From: Rathayibacter sp. VKM Ac-2804
Lineage (GTDB): Bacteria > Actinomycetota > Actinomycetes > Actinomycetales > Microbacteriaceae
DNA length: 64,000 nt
Assembly (NCBI RefSeq): GCF_009866655.1
Contig: NZ_CP047420.1
Location: forward strand, 1,116,001-1,180,000
Direction: 5' to 3'
The position numbers and the translations under genes are program-made. Positions 22,953 through 32,771 of the stretch are shown here, one piece after another. A model generated the notes under the pieces. It was not told the DNA's origin and ran no database searches. It was given only the letters and a program-made list of their open reading frames with translations. Numbering within the stretch: the first letter of the stretch is position 1; every line of letters starts with the position of its first letter.

Positions 22953-23651
22953 GTGACGGGGAACAGCGAAGCCGAGACCACGCGGATGCCGACGACCGGC
23001 GACGGCACCGAGCCGACCCGGGAGTACGTCTGGCCCGAGCCGGAGCCGGGCGGCCGCCGCCCCGCGACCGGAGCCACCGCGGTGCAGGAGCGGCAGCCCG
23101 TGTCCCCCTCCCCGCTCGGCTCCGTCGAGCCGGAGCCCGAGCCCGTCCGCCGGAAGGGCAACCGCCTCGCCGGACTCGCGATCGCCCTGCTCACGACCGC
23201 TGTCTTCGCGTTCCTGCACCTGGTCGCCCTCACCGCGATCCGCCTGCTGATTGACGGCGTCGAGGGCGATCCCGTGACCGTCGCGCTCGCGCAGGGCCCC
23301 ACGGCCGTCTTCCTCCTGCCGGTCGCCGCCTTCTTCGCCGGACTCGCCCTGATCGTCCTCGCCGTCAACCGCGCCGGCTGGTGGGCCTACGTCCTCGGCG
23401 GCTTCTTCGTCGCCCTGCTCGCCGGTGCGGCGGCCCTGGTCGGCGCCTGGTCCGCGGTCGGCGGCTTCGCCGTGCCGCAGGACCGTGCCGCCGTCGTCGA
23501 CGTCCTCCGCGACCCTGCGACGCTGGCCGCCGTCGCCGCGGCCGCGGTGCTGGCCCGCGAGGTCAGTGTCTGGGGCGGGAGCCTCATCGCCGGCCGGGCG
23601 CGCCGAGTGAAGCGCCGCAACGCCGAACGCGACGCCGCCGCGCAGTCGTGA
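22953..23651 (+). CDS. hypothetical membrane protein with acidic/Pro-rich N-terminus
   Basis: A 232-residue protein. Residues 1 to about 70 are hydrophilic, Pro/Glu-rich and probably disordered. They are followed by roughly three to four hydrophobic segments (LAGLAIALLTTAVFAFLHLV, AVFLLPVAAFFAGLALIVL, YVLGGFFVALLAGAAALVGA) and an Arg/Lys-rich cytoplasmic tail. I do not recognise a named domain. A GTG start is used. It overlaps the next membrane-protein gene by GTGA, so the two products are likely functional partners. Confidence 0.7.
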   Translation: MTGNSEAETTRMPTTGDGTEPTREYVWPEPEPGGRRPATGATAVQERQPVSPSPLGSVEPEPEPVRRKGNRLAGLAIALLTTAVFAFLHLVALTAIRLLIDGVEGDPVTVALAQGPTAVFLLPVAAFFAGLALIVLAVNRAGWWAYVLGGFFVALLAGAAALVGAWSAVGGFAVPQDRAAVVDVLRDPATLAAVAAAAVLAREVSVWGGSLIAGRARRVKRRNAERDAAAQS

Positions 23652-24160
23652 CGCCCGCCGGCCCGGGGGAGCAGGGCCGCGGCGCCGGGCTCGGCTACGG
23701 CATCGCCCTCGCCGCGTTCGTGTCCTTCCTCTACCTCGCGCTCGTGGTCTGCGCGTTCGGCGTGCTCAGCCTGCTGCTGGACCAGGACGTCGTCCCCGAG
23801 CGCGACGCCGGCCCGATCCTCGGCCCGGTCGTGGTGGCGGTCTGCGTCGTCGCCGTCCTCGTCTCGATGATCACGCTGGCGGCCCGGCCCGGCGTGACGC
23901 GGCTCGTCGGCCCCTCCGTCCTCACCGGTGCCGTCGTCTACGCGCTCTTCCTGCTGGTCGGCGGCGCGATCTACGGCCTGGGGCTGGGGGAGCCGGGGGC
24001 GATCCTCCGCTTCGTGCTCGACCACGCGGCCACGCCCTTCGCGATCGCCGCCGGAGTGCTCGCGGCCGGGGTGCAGATCCTCTTCCTCGCGATGCTCGCC
24101 CGCCGCGACGCCGGCGGCGGGACTCCGCGCTGGGGCTGGGAGGGCGACGAGCGCGAGTGA
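23648..24160 (+). CDS. hypothetical four-helix membrane protein
   Basis: A 170-residue protein with four predicted membrane segments (ALAAFVSFLYLALVVCAFGV, VVVAVCVVAVLVSMITLAA, LTGAVVYALFLLVGGAIYGL, FAIAAGVLAAGVQILFLAML) and a short charged tail. The function is not recognised. The GTG start overlaps the upstream stop by 4 bp (GTGA), which also decides the start. The pair precedes the rpsL promoter but is not obviously linked to translation. Confidence 0.7.
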   Translation: MTPAGPGEQGRGAGLGYGIALAAFVSFLYLALVVCAFGVLSLLLDQDVVPERDAGPILGPVVVAVCVVAVLVSMITLAARPGVTRLVGPSVLTGAVVYALFLLVGGAIYGLGLGEPGAILRFVLDHAATPFAIAAGVLAAGVQILFLAMLARRDAGGGTPRWGWEGDERE

Positions 24161-24492
24161 GGCTCCGGGGCGCCGTTCTCTCCCAGGGCGAACGCCCTCC
24201 GGTTGACCGCCCCCGTCACTCCCCGTAATATTCTTCGGGTGTGCGCTTTGTCGTGCGCTTGTGTCGTGCCTCCGGGTCGGCGCAGTGCCGCGCTTCGCTC
24301 CACCGGGTCCGCGAGGACCCGCGGGTTCGTCCGATCGGGCGGCCCCCACGGCATACCCCTCCTCCTCCAGGTCTCCGCTCGTCGGCGCCGAGAGGGAGTC
24401 GGGTCCAGATGAACTCGGCCGTCCCGGAGACGGGCAGGCCGAATGTCGACCATCGATCCGCTGTCACCGTGCAGCATTCAAGGAGCAAATCA
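24161..24492 (+). other. rpsL promoter and leader region
   Basis: A gap of 332 bp without a supported gene. It holds a strong promoter (24203-24231) and a leader of about 255 nt. A hairpin CGGGTCC-GCGA-GGACCCG (24304-24321) with a GNRA-type loop is the clearest element. Its loop matches that of the hairpin in the rpoB leader. Confidence 0.55.
24203..24231 (+). promoter_or_regulatory. rpsL-rpsG promoter
   Basis: -35 TTGACC (24203-24208) and -10 TAATAT (24226-24231) with 17-bp spacing, the best sigma-A match in the window. Transcription would start near 24238 and read into rpsL. Confidence 0.75.
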
Positions 24493-24867
24493 GTGCCAAC
24501 GATTCAGCAGTTGGTCCGAAAGGGACGCACGCCGAAGGTCACCAAGACCAAGGCGCCCGCCCTGAAGGCCAACCCCCAGCAGCGCGGCGTCTGCACGCGC
24601 GTCTACACGACCACGCCCAAGAAGCCGAACTCGGCCCTCCGCAAGGTGGCCCGCGTCAAGCTCTCCAACGGCACCGAGGTCACGGCCTACATCCCCGGTG
24701 AGGGCCACAACCTCCAGGAGCACTCGATGGTGCTCGTCCGCGGCGGTCGTGTGAAGGACCTCCCCGGTGTCCGCTACAAGATCGTTCGCGGCGCCCTGGA
24801 CACCCAGGCCGTCAAGAACCGCAAGCAGGCTCGCAGCCGGTACGGCGCGAAGATGGAGAAGAAGTAA
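24493..24867 (+). CDS. rpsL: 30S ribosomal protein S12
   Basis: The complete 124-residue S12, which sits at the decoding centre of the small subunit. The conserved [13 protein letters not shown] and [13 protein letters not shown] regions are present, with the lysines at the streptomycin-resistance positions in wild-type form. The GTG start has AAGGAG upstream; longer frames run into the leader. The stop overlaps the rpsG ATG by 1 bp. Confidence 0.98.
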   Translation: MPTIQQLVRKGRTPKVTKTKAPALKANPQQRGVCTRVYTTTPKKPNSALRKVARVKLSNGTEVTAYIPGEGHNLQEHSMVLVRGGRVKDLPGVRYKIVRGALDTQAVKNRKQARSRYGAKMEKK

Positions 24868-25337
24868 TGCCTCGTAAGGGACCCGCTCCTAAGCGCCCCG
24901 TCGTCGCAGACCCCGTCTACGGCGCCCCGGTCGTCAGCCAGCTCGTGAACAAGATCCTCCTGGACGGCAAGAAGGGCCTCGCCGAGCGCATCGTCTACGG
25001 CGCGCTCGAGGGGGTCTCGACCAAGAACGGCCAGGACGCCGTCGTCACGCTCAAGAAGGCGCTCGACAACGTCCGTCCGACCCTCGAGGTCCGCAGCCGC
25101 CGCGTCGGCGGCTCGACCTACCAGGTCCCCGTCGAGGTCAAGCCGCACCGCGCCAACACCCTCGCCCTCCGCTGGCTCACCAGCTACGCGAAGGCCCGTC
25201 GCGAGAAGACGATGACCGAGCGTCTCATGAACGAGATCCTCGACGCGTCGAACGGTCTGGGCGCCGCTGTCAAGCGTCGCGAGGACACCCACAAGATGGC
25301 CGAGTCGAACAAGGCCTTCGCGCACTACCGCTGGTAG
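24867..25337 (+). CDS. rpsG: 30S ribosomal protein S7
   Basis: The complete 156-residue S7, the primary binder of the 16S rRNA 3' domain that nucleates head assembly. Recognisable blocks are [18 protein letters not shown], the [22 protein letters not shown] segment and a C-terminal [11 protein letters not shown] region. It begins inside the rpsL stop codon (TAATG), giving strong coupling. A hairpin 40 bp downstream separates it from fusA. Confidence 0.98.
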   Translation: MPRKGPAPKRPVVADPVYGAPVVSQLVNKILLDGKKGLAERIVYGALEGVSTKNGQDAVVTLKKALDNVRPTLEVRSRRVGGSTYQVPVEVKPHRANTLALRWLTSYAKARREKTMTERLMNEILDASNGLGAAVKRREDTHKMAESNKAFAHYRW

Positions 25338-25377
25338 CGCACCCCGCGCCCGCCCTCGGCGAGCGCGACCCCCGGTC

Positions 25378-25409
25378 CCGCGGCGCGCGCCTCAGTGCGT
25401 GCGCCGCGG
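25378..25409 (+). terminator. hairpin between rpsG and fusA
   Basis: CCGCGGCGC (25378-25386) pairs with GCGCCGCGG (25401-25409). Four further inner pairs (25387-25390 with 25397-25400) leave a 6-nt loop. The 13-bp stem without a T-run may terminate or attenuate rpsLG transcripts before fusA. Confidence 0.5.
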
Positions 25410-25528
25410 TCCCGGACCCGGCGGCGGATCCTCGGATCCGGCGTGGACGGGCGACCGCCACCATCACGATCCCAGCCGATCGGCCATGAACCCGTTGCGC
25501 TGGCTCCATCACCTATCGGAGGAACTCC

Positions 25529-27643
25529 GTGGCACAAGATGTGCTCACCGACCTGAACAAGGTCCGCAACATCGGCATCATGGCCCACATCGATGCCGGC
25601 AAGACCACCACCACCGAGCGCATCCTGTTCTACACGGGTATCACGCACAAGATCGGTGAGGTCCACGACGGCGCCGCCACGATGGACTGGATGGCGCAGG
25701 AGCAGGAGCGCGGCATCACGATCACGTCCGCCGCGACGACGTGCTTCTGGAACAAGAACCAGATCAACATCATCGACACCCCCGGTCACGTCGACTTCAC
25801 GGTCGAGGTCGAGCGCTCGCTGCGCGTCCTCGACGGCGCCGTCGCCGTCTTCGACGGCAAGGAGGGCGTCGAGCCCCAGTCCGAGACCGTCTGGCGTCAG
25901 GCCGACAAGTACGACGTCCCGCGCATCTGCTTCGTCAACAAGATGGACAAGCTCGGCGCCGACTTCTACTTCACGGTCGACACGATCATCAACCGCCTCG
26001 GCGCCAAGCCGCTGGTCATCCAGCTGCCCATCGGCGCGGAGTCCAGCTTCGAGGGCGTCGTCGACCTCGTCGAGATGCGCGCGCTCACGTGGCGCGGCGA
26101 CTCGAAGGGTGACGTCGCGCTGGGCGCGAAGTACGAGATCGAGGAGATCCCCGCGGATCTGGCCGACAAGGCCGCCGAGTACCGCGAGAAGCTGCTCGAG
26201 ACCGTCGCGGAGACCTCCGACGAGCTGCTCGAGAAGTACTTCGGCGGTGAGGAGCTCACGGTCGCCGAGATCAAGGGCGCCATCCGCAAGCTGACCGTCA
26301 ACTCGGACATCTACCCCGTGCTCTGCGGCTCCGCGTTCAAGAACCGCGGCGTCCAGCCGATGCTCGACGCGGTCGTCGACTACCTTCCCTCCCCGCTCGA
26401 CGTCCCCGCCATCGAGGCGCACGACGTCCGCGACGAGGAGAAGGTCATCATGCGCCACGCGGACTCGACCGAGCCCTTCTCGGCGCTCGCGTTCAAGGTC
26501 GCGGTGCACCCGTTCTTCGGTCGCCTCACCTACGTCCGCGTCTACTCGGGCAAGCTCGACTCCGGCGCCCAGGTCATCAACTCGACCAAGGGCAAGAAGG
26601 AGCGCATCGGCAAGATCTTCCAGATGCACTCCAACAAGGAGAACCCGGTCGACTCGGTCACCGCCGGCCACATCTACGCCGTCATCGGCCTCAAGGACAC
26701 CACCACCGGTGACACCCTGAGCGACCCGACCGCGCAGGTCGTGCTCGAGTCGATGACCTTCCCGGAGCCCGTCATCGAGGTCGCCATCGAGCCCAAGACG
26801 AAGGCCGACCAGGAGAAGCTGGGCACCGCGATCCAGAAGCTCGCGGAGGAGGACCCCACCTTCCGCACCGAGCAGAACCAGGAGACCGGTCAGACGGTCA
26901 TCAAGGGAATGGGCGAGCTGCACCTCGACATCCTGGTGGACCGCATGAAGCGCGAGTTCAACGTCGAGGCCAACGTCGGCAAGCCGCAGGTGGCCTACCG
27001 CGAGACGATCCGCCGCACGGTCGAGAAGTACGACTACACCCACAAGAAGCAGACGGGTGGCTCGGGTCAGTTCGCGAAGGTCCAGATCTCCATCGAGCCG
27101 ATGGAGGTCGAGGCCGACAAGACCTACGAGTTCGTCAACGGCGTCACCGGTGGTCGCGTCCCCCGCGAGTACATCCCCTCGGTCGACGCGGGCATCCGCG
27201 ACGCCATGCTGGTAGGCGTCCTCGCCGGCTACCCCATGGTGGGCATCAAGGCCACGCTGACCGACGGTGCTGCGCACGACGTCGACTCCTCGGAGATGGC
27301 GTTCAAGATCGCCGGCTCCATCGCGTTCAAGGAGGCCTCGCGCAAGGCGCAGCCGGTCCTCCTCGAGCCGCTGATGGCCGTCGAGGTCCGCACGCCCGAG
27401 GAGTACATGGGCGACGTCATCGGCGACCTCAACTCGCGTCGCGGGATGATCCAGTCGATGGAGGACGCCGCGGGCGTCAAGGTCATCAAGGCCAACGTCC
27501 CGCTGTCCGAGATGTTCGGCTACATCGGCGACCTGCGCTCGAAGACCTCGGGCCGCGCGGTCTACTCGATGACGTTCGAGACCTACGCCGAGGTCCCCAA
27601 GGCCGTGGCCGAGGAGATCGTCCAGAAGAACAAGGGCGAGTAG
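25529..27643 (+). CDS. fusA: translation elongation factor G
   Basis: The complete 704-residue EF-G, the GTPase that drives ribosomal translocation and, with RRF, recycling. G1 AHIDAGKTT is near the N-terminus, with G2 [11 protein letters not shown]3 DTPGHVDFT and G4 NKMDK. The C-terminal domain IV/V shows the [15 protein letters not shown] and GDLNSRRG regions. The GTG start has GGAGG upstream. Actinobacterial gene order rpsL-rpsG-fusA-tuf is kept, with hairpins on both sides of fusA. Confidence 0.99.
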   Translation: MAQDVLTDLNKVRNIGIMAHIDAGKTTTTERILFYTGITHKIGEVHDGAATMDWMAQEQERGITITSAATTCFWNKNQINIIDTPGHVDFTVEVERSLRVLDGAVAVFDGKEGVEPQSETVWRQADKYDVPRICFVNKMDKLGADFYFTVDTIINRLGAKPLVIQLPIGAESSFEGVVDLVEMRALTWRGDSKGDVALGAKYEIEEIPADLADKAAEYREKLLETVAETSDELLEKYFGGEELTVAEIKGAIRKLTVNSDIYPVLCGSAFKNRGVQPMLDAVVDYLPSPLDVPAIEAHDVRDEEKVIMRHADSTEPFSALAFKVAVHPFFGRLTYVRVYSGKLDSGAQVINSTKGKKERIGKIFQMHSNKENPVDSVTAGHIYAVIGLKDTTTGDTLSDPTAQVVLESMTFPEPVIEVAIEPKTKADQEKLGTAIQKLAEEDPTFRTEQNQETGQTVIKGMGELHLDILVDRMKREFNVEANVGKPQVAYRETIRRTVEKYDYTHKKQTGGSGQFAKVQISIEPMEVEADKTYEFVNGVTGGRVPREYIPSVDAGIRDAMLVGVLAGYPMVGIKATLTDGAAHDVDSSEMAFKIAGSIAFKEASRKAQPVLLEPLMAVEVRTPEEYMGDVIGDLNSRRGMIQSMEDAAGVKVIKANVPLSEMFGYIGDLRSKTSGRAVYSMTFETYAEVPKAVAEEIVQKNKGE

Positions 27644-27655
27644 CACCGTCCCCAC

Positions 27656-27685
27656 CCCGCCGCGGTTCTGCGGAACCGCGGCGGG
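27656..27685 (+). terminator. hairpin between fusA and tuf
   Basis: A perfect 13-bp stem (27656-27668 with 27673-27685) and loop TGCG, 13 nt after the fusA stop. It is probably a terminator or partial attenuator. No T-run follows. Confidence 0.65.
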
Positions 27686-27687
27686 AC

Positions 27688-27696
27688 TGGTAGTGT
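27688..27696 (+). promoter_or_regulatory. putative extended -10 promoter for tuf
   Basis: TGG followed by TAGTGT (27691-27696) resembles an extended -10 element. It lies just after the fusA hairpin and 170 bp before tuf. No good -35 is seen. A second candidate -10, TAACAT, is at 27766-27771. Confidence 0.35.
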
Positions 27697-27867
27697 CGTG
27701 CGGGTTTGCTGCCGCGTTCTGCGCGCCTCGGATCCTCATCGGATGGCCCGCGCGACCACTGCCGGTAACATACGTACACAAAACCCCCGCAAGTCCTCCT
27801 GTCCTCGTGCCGCCCCGTGCGGCGTCGGATGCGGATGCTTGCACCTAAGTCCTGAGGAGGACCCACA

Positions 27868-29061
27868 GTGGCTAAGGCCAAGTTCGAGCGGACCAAGCCG
27901 CACGTCAACATCGGAACCATCGGTCACGTCGACCACGGAAAGACCACCCTCACCGCGGCGATCTCGAAGGTTCTGGCGGACAAGTACCCGTCCGCGACCA
28001 ACGTCCAGCGTGACTTCGCGTCGATCGACTCCGCTCCCGAGGAGCGCCAGCGCGGCATCACGATCAACATCTCGCACGTCGAGTACGAGACGCCGAAGCG
28101 CCACTACGCGCACGTCGACGCCCCCGGTCACGCCGACTACATCAAGAACATGATCACCGGCGCGGCGCAGATGGACGGCGCGATCCTCGTGGTCGCCGCC
28201 ACCGACGGCCCGATGGCTCAGACCCGTGAGCACGTCCTCCTCGCCAAGCAGGTCGGCGTGCCGTACCTCCTCGTCGCCCTGAACAAGGCCGACATGGTGG
28301 ACGACGAGGAGATCCTCGAGCTCGTCGAGCTCGAGGTCCGCGAGCTGCTGTCCTCGCAGGGCTTCCCCGGCGACGACGCCCCCGTGGTCCGCGTCTCCGG
28401 CCTCAAGGCCCTCGAGGGCGACGAGGCGTGGACCCAGTCCATCCTCGACCTCATGGACGCCGTCGACGCCTCCGTCCCGGACCCGATCCGCGACAAGGAC
28501 AAGCCGTTCCTCATGCCGATCGAGGACGTCTTCACGATCACCGGTCGTGGAACCGTCGTCACCGGTCGCGCCGAGCGCGGCACCCTCTCGCTGAACTCCG
28601 AGGTCGAGATCGTCGGCATCCGCCCGACGCAGAAGACCACGGTCACCGGCATCGAGATGTTCCACAAGCAGCTCGACGAGGCCTGGGCCGGCGAGAACTG
28701 CGGTCTGCTCCTCCGCGGCACCAAGCGCGAGGACGTCGAGCGCGGCCAGGTCGTCGTCAAGCCGGGTTCGGTCACGCCGCACACCGACTTCGAGGGCACC
28801 GCGTACATCCTGTCCAAGGACGAGGGTGGGCGTCACAACCCGTTCTACGGGAACTACCGCCCGCAGTTCTACTTCCGCACCACCGACGTCACCGGCGTCA
28901 TCACGCTGCCCGAGGGCACCGAGATGGTCATGCCCGGCGACACCACCGACATGACGGTCGCGCTGATCCAGCCGATCGCCATGGAGGAGGGCCTCGGCTT
29001 CGCCATCCGTGAGGGTGGCCGCACCGTGGGTGCCGGAACGGTCACCAAGATCGTCAAGTAG
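27868..29061 (+). CDS. tuf: translation elongation factor Tu
   Basis: The complete 397-residue EF-Tu, which delivers aminoacyl-tRNA to the ribosome. G1 [10 protein letters not shown]2 [13 protein letters not shown]3 DAPGHADY and G4 NKADM are intact; domains 2 and 3 follow, ending [18 protein letters not shown]. The GTG start has GAGGAG upstream. Separated from fusA by a hairpin and followed by a strong terminator, it may be a separately regulated transcript. Confidence 0.99.
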   Translation: MAKAKFERTKPHVNIGTIGHVDHGKTTLTAAISKVLADKYPSATNVQRDFASIDSAPEERQRGITINISHVEYETPKRHYAHVDAPGHADYIKNMITGAAQMDGAILVVAATDGPMAQTREHVLLAKQVGVPYLLVALNKADMVDDEEILELVELEVRELLSSQGFPGDDAPVVRVSGLKALEGDEAWTQSILDLMDAVDASVPDPIRDKDKPFLMPIEDVFTITGRGTVVTGRAERGTLSLNSEVEIVGIRPTQKTTVTGIEMFHKQLDEAWAGENCGLLLRGTKREDVERGQVVVKPGSVTPHTDFEGTAYILSKDEGGRHNPFYGNYRPQFYFRTTDVTGVITLPEGTEMVMPGDTTDMTVALIQPIAMEEGLGFAIREGGRTVGAGTVTKIVK

Positions 29062-29079
29062 GTTCTCCTACTGATCTCT

Positions 29080-29117
29080 CGAGAGGGGTCGTCCGCTTCG
29101 GCGGGCGGCCCCTCTCG
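29080..29117 (+). terminator. tuf intrinsic terminator
   Basis: A 17-bp stem (29080-29096 with 29101-29117, two G-T wobbles) around a stable TTCG tetraloop, 18 nt after the tuf stop. A very strong terminator of the str operon. Confidence 0.85.
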
Positions 29118-29179
29118 TCGTTCCCGCCGCGGTCCCGTGCTCCTGATCGCAGCGCGGGTGGCCGACTAGCGTGGCAGGC

Positions 29180-29950
29180 ATGCCCTTCGTCAAGACGAAC
29201 CCCTCCGCCCCCGCGCAGTTCTTCGAGTGGGAGGCGGCGGGTCTGCGCTGGCTGGCCGAGGCGGAGCAGGCCGGGGGAGCGCGCTGCGTCGAGGTGCTGC
29301 GGGTCGAGCGCGGCCGCATCGAGCTCGAGGAGATCCGGCCCGCCCGCGCCTCGCGCGAGGCCGCTCGGCGGTTCGGCGCTGCCCTCGCTCGCAGCCACGA
29401 CTCGGGTGCCGACGACTTCGGAGCGCCGCCGAGTGGATGGACGGGCTCCGCCTACATCGGCCGACGCGCGATGCCCTGCACTCCGGAGGCGTCCTGGGGC
29501 CGCTTCTACGCGGACCAGCGCGTCCGGCCCTTCCTGCGCCCGGCCGCGGATGCGGGGAGCCTGTCGGCAGCGGACGCCCGCACCGTCGAGAGCGCGCTCG
29601 AGCTCGTGGCGGCGGGCGCGTTCGACGACGACGACACCCCCGCCCGCCTGCACGGCGACCTCTGGAACGGCAACGTGCTGTGGTCGGACGAGGGCGCGGT
29701 CCTGATCGACCCGGCCGCGCACGGCGGACACCGCGAGACGGACCTCGCCATGCTCGCGCTGTTCGGCCTGCCTCACCTCGACGACGTCCTCGCGGGCTAC
29801 GAGGAGGTGCACCCGCTGCGCGACGGAGCCGCCGAGCGCGTGCCGCTGCACCAGCTGCACCCGCTCGCGGTGCACGCCGCCGGCCACGGCCCCTCCTACG
29901 GACGCGCGCTCGCCGACGCCGCGGCCCGCGTCCTCGAGCTCGGTCGCTGA
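29180..29950 (+). CDS. fructosamine kinase family protein
   Basis: A 256-residue protein with the aminoglycoside-kinase-like fold of fructosamine-3-kinases. The catalytic loop is HGDLWNGNVLW (His158-Gly159-Asp160) and the metal site is LIDPAAHGGHRETDLAM (Asp177). The family phosphorylates sugars attached to amines, repairing glycated proteins or using Amadori products. The ATG at 29180 is chosen; a GTG 9 nt upstream is possible. It stands alone between tuf and a small antitoxin-like gene. Confidence 0.85.
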   Translation: MPFVKTNPSAPAQFFEWEAAGLRWLAEAEQAGGARCVEVLRVERGRIELEEIRPARASREAARRFGAALARSHDSGADDFGAPPSGWTGSAYIGRRAMPCTPEASWGRFYADQRVRPFLRPAADAGSLSAADARTVESALELVAAGAFDDDDTPARLHGDLWNGNVLWSDEGAVLIDPAAHGGHRETDLAMLALFGLPHLDDVLAGYEEVHPLRDGAAERVPLHQLHPLAVHAAGHGPSYGRALADAAARVLELGR

Positions 29951-30040
29951 CCGCCCCGGCGGGTCCTGCACCGATCGTCCAGGCGGTGTCGCCACACTGA
30001 GGCGCGCGCGGCCCTCGCCCGCACCGATGAAGGAGGAACC

Positions 30041-30253
30041 ATGGTGGATCTCGGCAAGCTCGGACGACAGGCCGGCGAGCTGTTCAACAGCAAGAAGGTC
30101 CAGGACACGCTCCGCAGCGAGAAGGCGGAGGGCGTCTCGGATCAGGTTCTCGAGAAGACCGGCGACATCGCCAGCCGTCTGACCAAGGGCAAGTACGACG
30201 ACCGCATCGAGGACCTCAAGCGCCAGGCCGACAAGCGCCTCGGCAACGAGTAG
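30041..30253 (+). CDS. small Rv0909/MT0933-like putative antitoxin
   Basis: A 70-residue, highly charged protein (many Lys, Asp and Glu; no Cys or Trp). The segment VLEKTGDIASRLTKGKYDDRIEDLKRQADK resembles the small actinobacterial proteins annotated as MT0933-like antitoxins. No toxin partner is adjacent: upstream is the fructosamine kinase gene, downstream topoisomerase IB. It has an excellent ribosome-binding site (AAGGAGG). The antitoxin role is therefore doubtful, and a general stress or nucleic-acid-binding role is equally possible. Confidence 0.65.
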   Translation: MVDLGKLGRQAGELFNSKKVQDTLRSEKAEGVSDQVLEKTGDIASRLTKGKYDDRIEDLKRQADKRLGNE

Positions 30254-30319
30254 CGCAGGGCGCGGGGGCGCCCGTCAACCCGGTGCCGGTTCCGGCGCCC
30301 CCGCCCTATCGTCGGGTCG

Positions 30320-31303
30320 ATGGCTGATTCGCTCACGCAACGACTCCGCAGGACCGATTCGAGCGGACGCGGCTACACGCGGGTCCGCTCCGGCTCCGGC
30401 TTCAGCTACCGCGACCCCAAGGGGGCGACGGTCACCGATCCGGAGCTGCGCGAGCGATTCGAGCATCTCGGCATCCCGCCCGCCTGGCAGGACGTCTGGA
30501 TTGCGCCGTACCCCAACGGGCACATCCAGGCGACGGGTGTCGACGGCGCCGGCCGCCGGCAGTACATCTACCACCCGACCTGGCGCGAGCAGAAGGACCG
30601 GATCAAGTTCGACCGGGCGCTCCGGCTCGCGGAGGCGCTCCCCGCCGCGCGCCGGCGGGTCACGGTCGCCCTCCGCGAGGACGGTCCGACCCGCGAGCGC
30701 GCCCTCGCGACCGGGTTCCGGATGCTGGACACCGGCTCGCTGCGGGTCGGCAGCGAGCAGTACGCGAAGGAGCACGGCAGCATCGGACTCACCACGCTGC
30801 TCTGCTCGCACGCGACGACGCACGGCGACCGCGTCGCCCTCGCCTTCCCCGGCAAGAGCCACCAGGCCTGGACGAGCGAGATCCTCGACCACGACCTCGC
30901 CCGCGTGGTCCGCGCGCTCAAGCGCCGCGGCCCCAACGCGCGGCTCCTGGCCTGGAAGGACGGCCGGCAGTGGCGCCCCGTCTCGGCCGGCGACATCAAC
31001 GACTACGTGCGCGAGCGCGCCGGGGACGACTTCACGGCGAAGGACTTCCGCACTCTGCACGGCACCGTCGCCGCGGCGCTGAGCCTGGCGAAGGCGGGAC
31101 CGCAGCCCACCCAGCGGCTGCGCACGAAGGCGATCTCGCAGGCGATGAAGGACGCGTCGGAGGTGCTCGGGAACACGCCGACCGTGGCGCGCGCGAGCTA
31201 CGTCGACCCCCGCGTCCTCGACCACTTCCGGGCCGGGGAGACGATCGATCCCTCGCGGCCGTCCTCCGCGGAGACGACCCTCCGGGCCCTGCTCTTCGAG
31301 TGA
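30320..31303 (+). CDS. DNA topoisomerase IB (poxvirus-like)
   Basis: A 327-residue type IB topoisomerase. The N-terminal domain contains PPAWQDVWIAPYPNGHIQATG, the usual DNA-clamp signature. The catalytic domain carries Arg142 (LRVGSEQY), Arg244 and His247 in DFRTLHGT, and the nucleophile Tyr294 in ARASYVDP. It relaxes supercoils through a 3'-phosphotyrosyl link without ATP. It is a single gene with no operon partner, 66 bp after the small antitoxin-like gene. Confidence 0.9.
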   Translation: MADSLTQRLRRTDSSGRGYTRVRSGSGFSYRDPKGATVTDPELRERFEHLGIPPAWQDVWIAPYPNGHIQATGVDGAGRRQYIYHPTWREQKDRIKFDRALRLAEALPAARRRVTVALREDGPTRERALATGFRMLDTGSLRVGSEQYAKEHGSIGLTTLLCSHATTHGDRVALAFPGKSHQAWTSEILDHDLARVVRALKRRGPNARLLAWKDGRQWRPVSAGDINDYVRERAGDDFTAKDFRTLHGTVAAALSLAKAGPQPTQRLRTKAISQAMKDASEVLGNTPTVARASYVDPRVLDHFRAGETIDPSRPSSAETTLRALLFE

Positions 31304-31775
31304 GCGGCGATCGTCGCCCCGGGCTCCTCAGTGCCCGGGATTCCGCGGCGGAGGGCCGGCGTCGACGGAGCTGCACGACGCGACACGCCCGGGTTGCAAG
31401 GCCCGCTCATCCGTGAGAGACTCTTCTAGTTCAAAATTTCCGCCTGCGCAGCGTGCTGCGAGGGGGTGGAACACTGCCAGGCAGTGCCGAGACGGCGCCC
31501 CAGCGGCTCGACCCGAGAGGGCGGCCCCGCGAGTGCGACGTCGAGGCGGCGGGTAGCAGAACGACAACAACCGACAACTCAACGGGCTCTCCGTGCGTCG
31601 TGCGTTCTGCACGGCTCTCAGGGCGCCTCGAGCGCGGTGCTTTTGACAGAAGAACACTGGTGCACTTCTCCGGTTCTCCGGATGTTCCTTCGCGAGCGCG
31701 TCCTATGCGACACGAGTCCGGCTCTGGCCGGGGGAGTGGCGTACGACGCAATAACAAGAGAGTGAGAGATCACAC
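31304..31775 (+). other. S10 operon upstream region
   Basis: A gap of 472 bp without a supported gene. An unusually AT-rich patch (31425-31439) may contain the promoter, but I cannot fix its boxes. A palindrome CACTGCC-A-GGCAGTG (31472-31486) lies downstream of it, and the remaining roughly 290 nt before rpsJ form a long leader. In many bacteria L4 controls this operon through its leader; no clear L4 site is recognised here. Confidence 0.5.
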
Positions 31776-32084
31776 ATGGCGGGACAGAAGATCCGCATCC
31801 GACTGAAGTCGTACGACCACGAGGTCATCGACACGTCGGCGCGCAAGATCGTCGACACGGTGACCCGTGCCGGTGCAACGGTCGTCGGCCCCGTGCCGCT
31901 TCCGACGGAGAAGAACGTGGTCTGCGTGATCCGTTCTCCCCACAAGTACAAGGACAGCCGCGAGCACTTCGAGATGCGCACCCACAAGCGCCTCATCGAC
32001 ATCATCGACCCGACGCCCAAGGCCGTCGACTCGCTGATGCGCCTCGACCTCCCGGCCGACGTCAACATCGAGATCAAGCTCTAA
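31776..32084 (+). CDS. rpsJ: 30S ribosomal protein S10 / NusE
   Basis: The complete 102-residue S10 ([17 protein letters not shown], then [15 protein letters not shown]). It assembles in the 30S head and, as NusE, links RNA polymerase with NusB and NusG. First gene of the S10 cluster. A purine-rich site (AAGAGAG) precedes the ATG. rplC starts 14 bp downstream behind AAGGAGG. Confidence 0.98.
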   Translation: MAGQKIRIRLKSYDHEVIDTSARKIVDTVTRAGATVVGPVPLPTEKNVVCVIRSPHKYKDSREHFEMRTHKRLIDIIDPTPKAVDSLMRLDLPADVNIEIKL

Positions 32085-32098
32085 GGAGGAGTGCCACC

Positions 32099-32767
32099 AT
32101 GTCTGTCACTGTTTCCCCCACGCTGAAGACCAGCAAGGGCCTCCTCGGCACGAAGCTCGGAATGACCCAGGTCTGGGACGAGAACAACAAGCTCGTCCCC
32201 GTCACGGTCATCGAGATCAGCCCCAACGTCGTGACCCAGGTCCGCACGGAGGAGAAGGACGGCTACACCGCCGTCCAGCTCGCCGCCGGTGCGATCGACC
32301 CGCGCAAGGTGAACAAGCCCGCCGCCGGTCACTTCGACGCCGCGGGCGTCACCCCCCGCCGCCACCTCACCGAGGTCCGCACCTCCGACGCCGCCGACTA
32401 CTCGGCCGGCCAGGAGCTGACCGTGGACGCCGTCTTCGAAGCCGGCACCAAGGTCGACGTCGTCGGCACCTCCAAGGGCAAGGGCTTCGCCGGTGTCATG
32501 AAGCGTCACAACTTCAAGGGCGTCTCGGCTTCGCACGGTTCGCACCGCAACCACCGCAAGCCCGGCTCCATCGGCGCCTCCTCGACCCCCAGCCGTGTCT
32601 TCAAGGGCATGCGCATGGCCGGTCGCATGGGTGGCGAGCGCGTCACCGTGCTCAACCTCAAGGTGCACTCCGTCGACGCCGAGAAGGGTCTGCTGCTCGT
32701 CAAGGGCGCCGTCCCCGGTGCGCGCGGTCGCCTCGTGTTCGTTCGCAACGCCGTGAAGGGAGCGTAG
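32099..32767 (+). CDS. rplC: 50S ribosomal protein L3
   Basis: The complete 222-residue L3, an early assembly protein reaching to the peptidyl-transferase centre. The signature [27 protein letters not shown] and [10 protein letters not shown] region is intact. The ATG follows AAGGAGGA. Downstream rplD starts after 4 bp. Confidence 0.98.
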   Translation: MSVTVSPTLKTSKGLLGTKLGMTQVWDENNKLVPVTVIEISPNVVTQVRTEEKDGYTAVQLAAGAIDPRKVNKPAAGHFDAAGVTPRRHLTEVRTSDAADYSAGQELTVDAVFEAGTKVDVVGTSKGKGFAGVMKRHNFKGVSASHGSHRNHRKPGSIGASSTPSRVFKGMRMAGRMGGERVTVLNLKVHSVDAEKGLLLVKGAVPGARGRLVFVRNAVKGA

Positions 32768-32771
32768 TTCC

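Noticed and set aside
24493..24867. Possible streptomycin-resistance allele in rpsL
   Set aside because: Both key lysines (KKPNSALRK and GGRVKDLPG) are wild type.
31643..31648. Perfect -35-like TTGACA in the S10 upstream region
   Set aside because: No acceptable -10 hexamer occurs 16-19 bp downstream.
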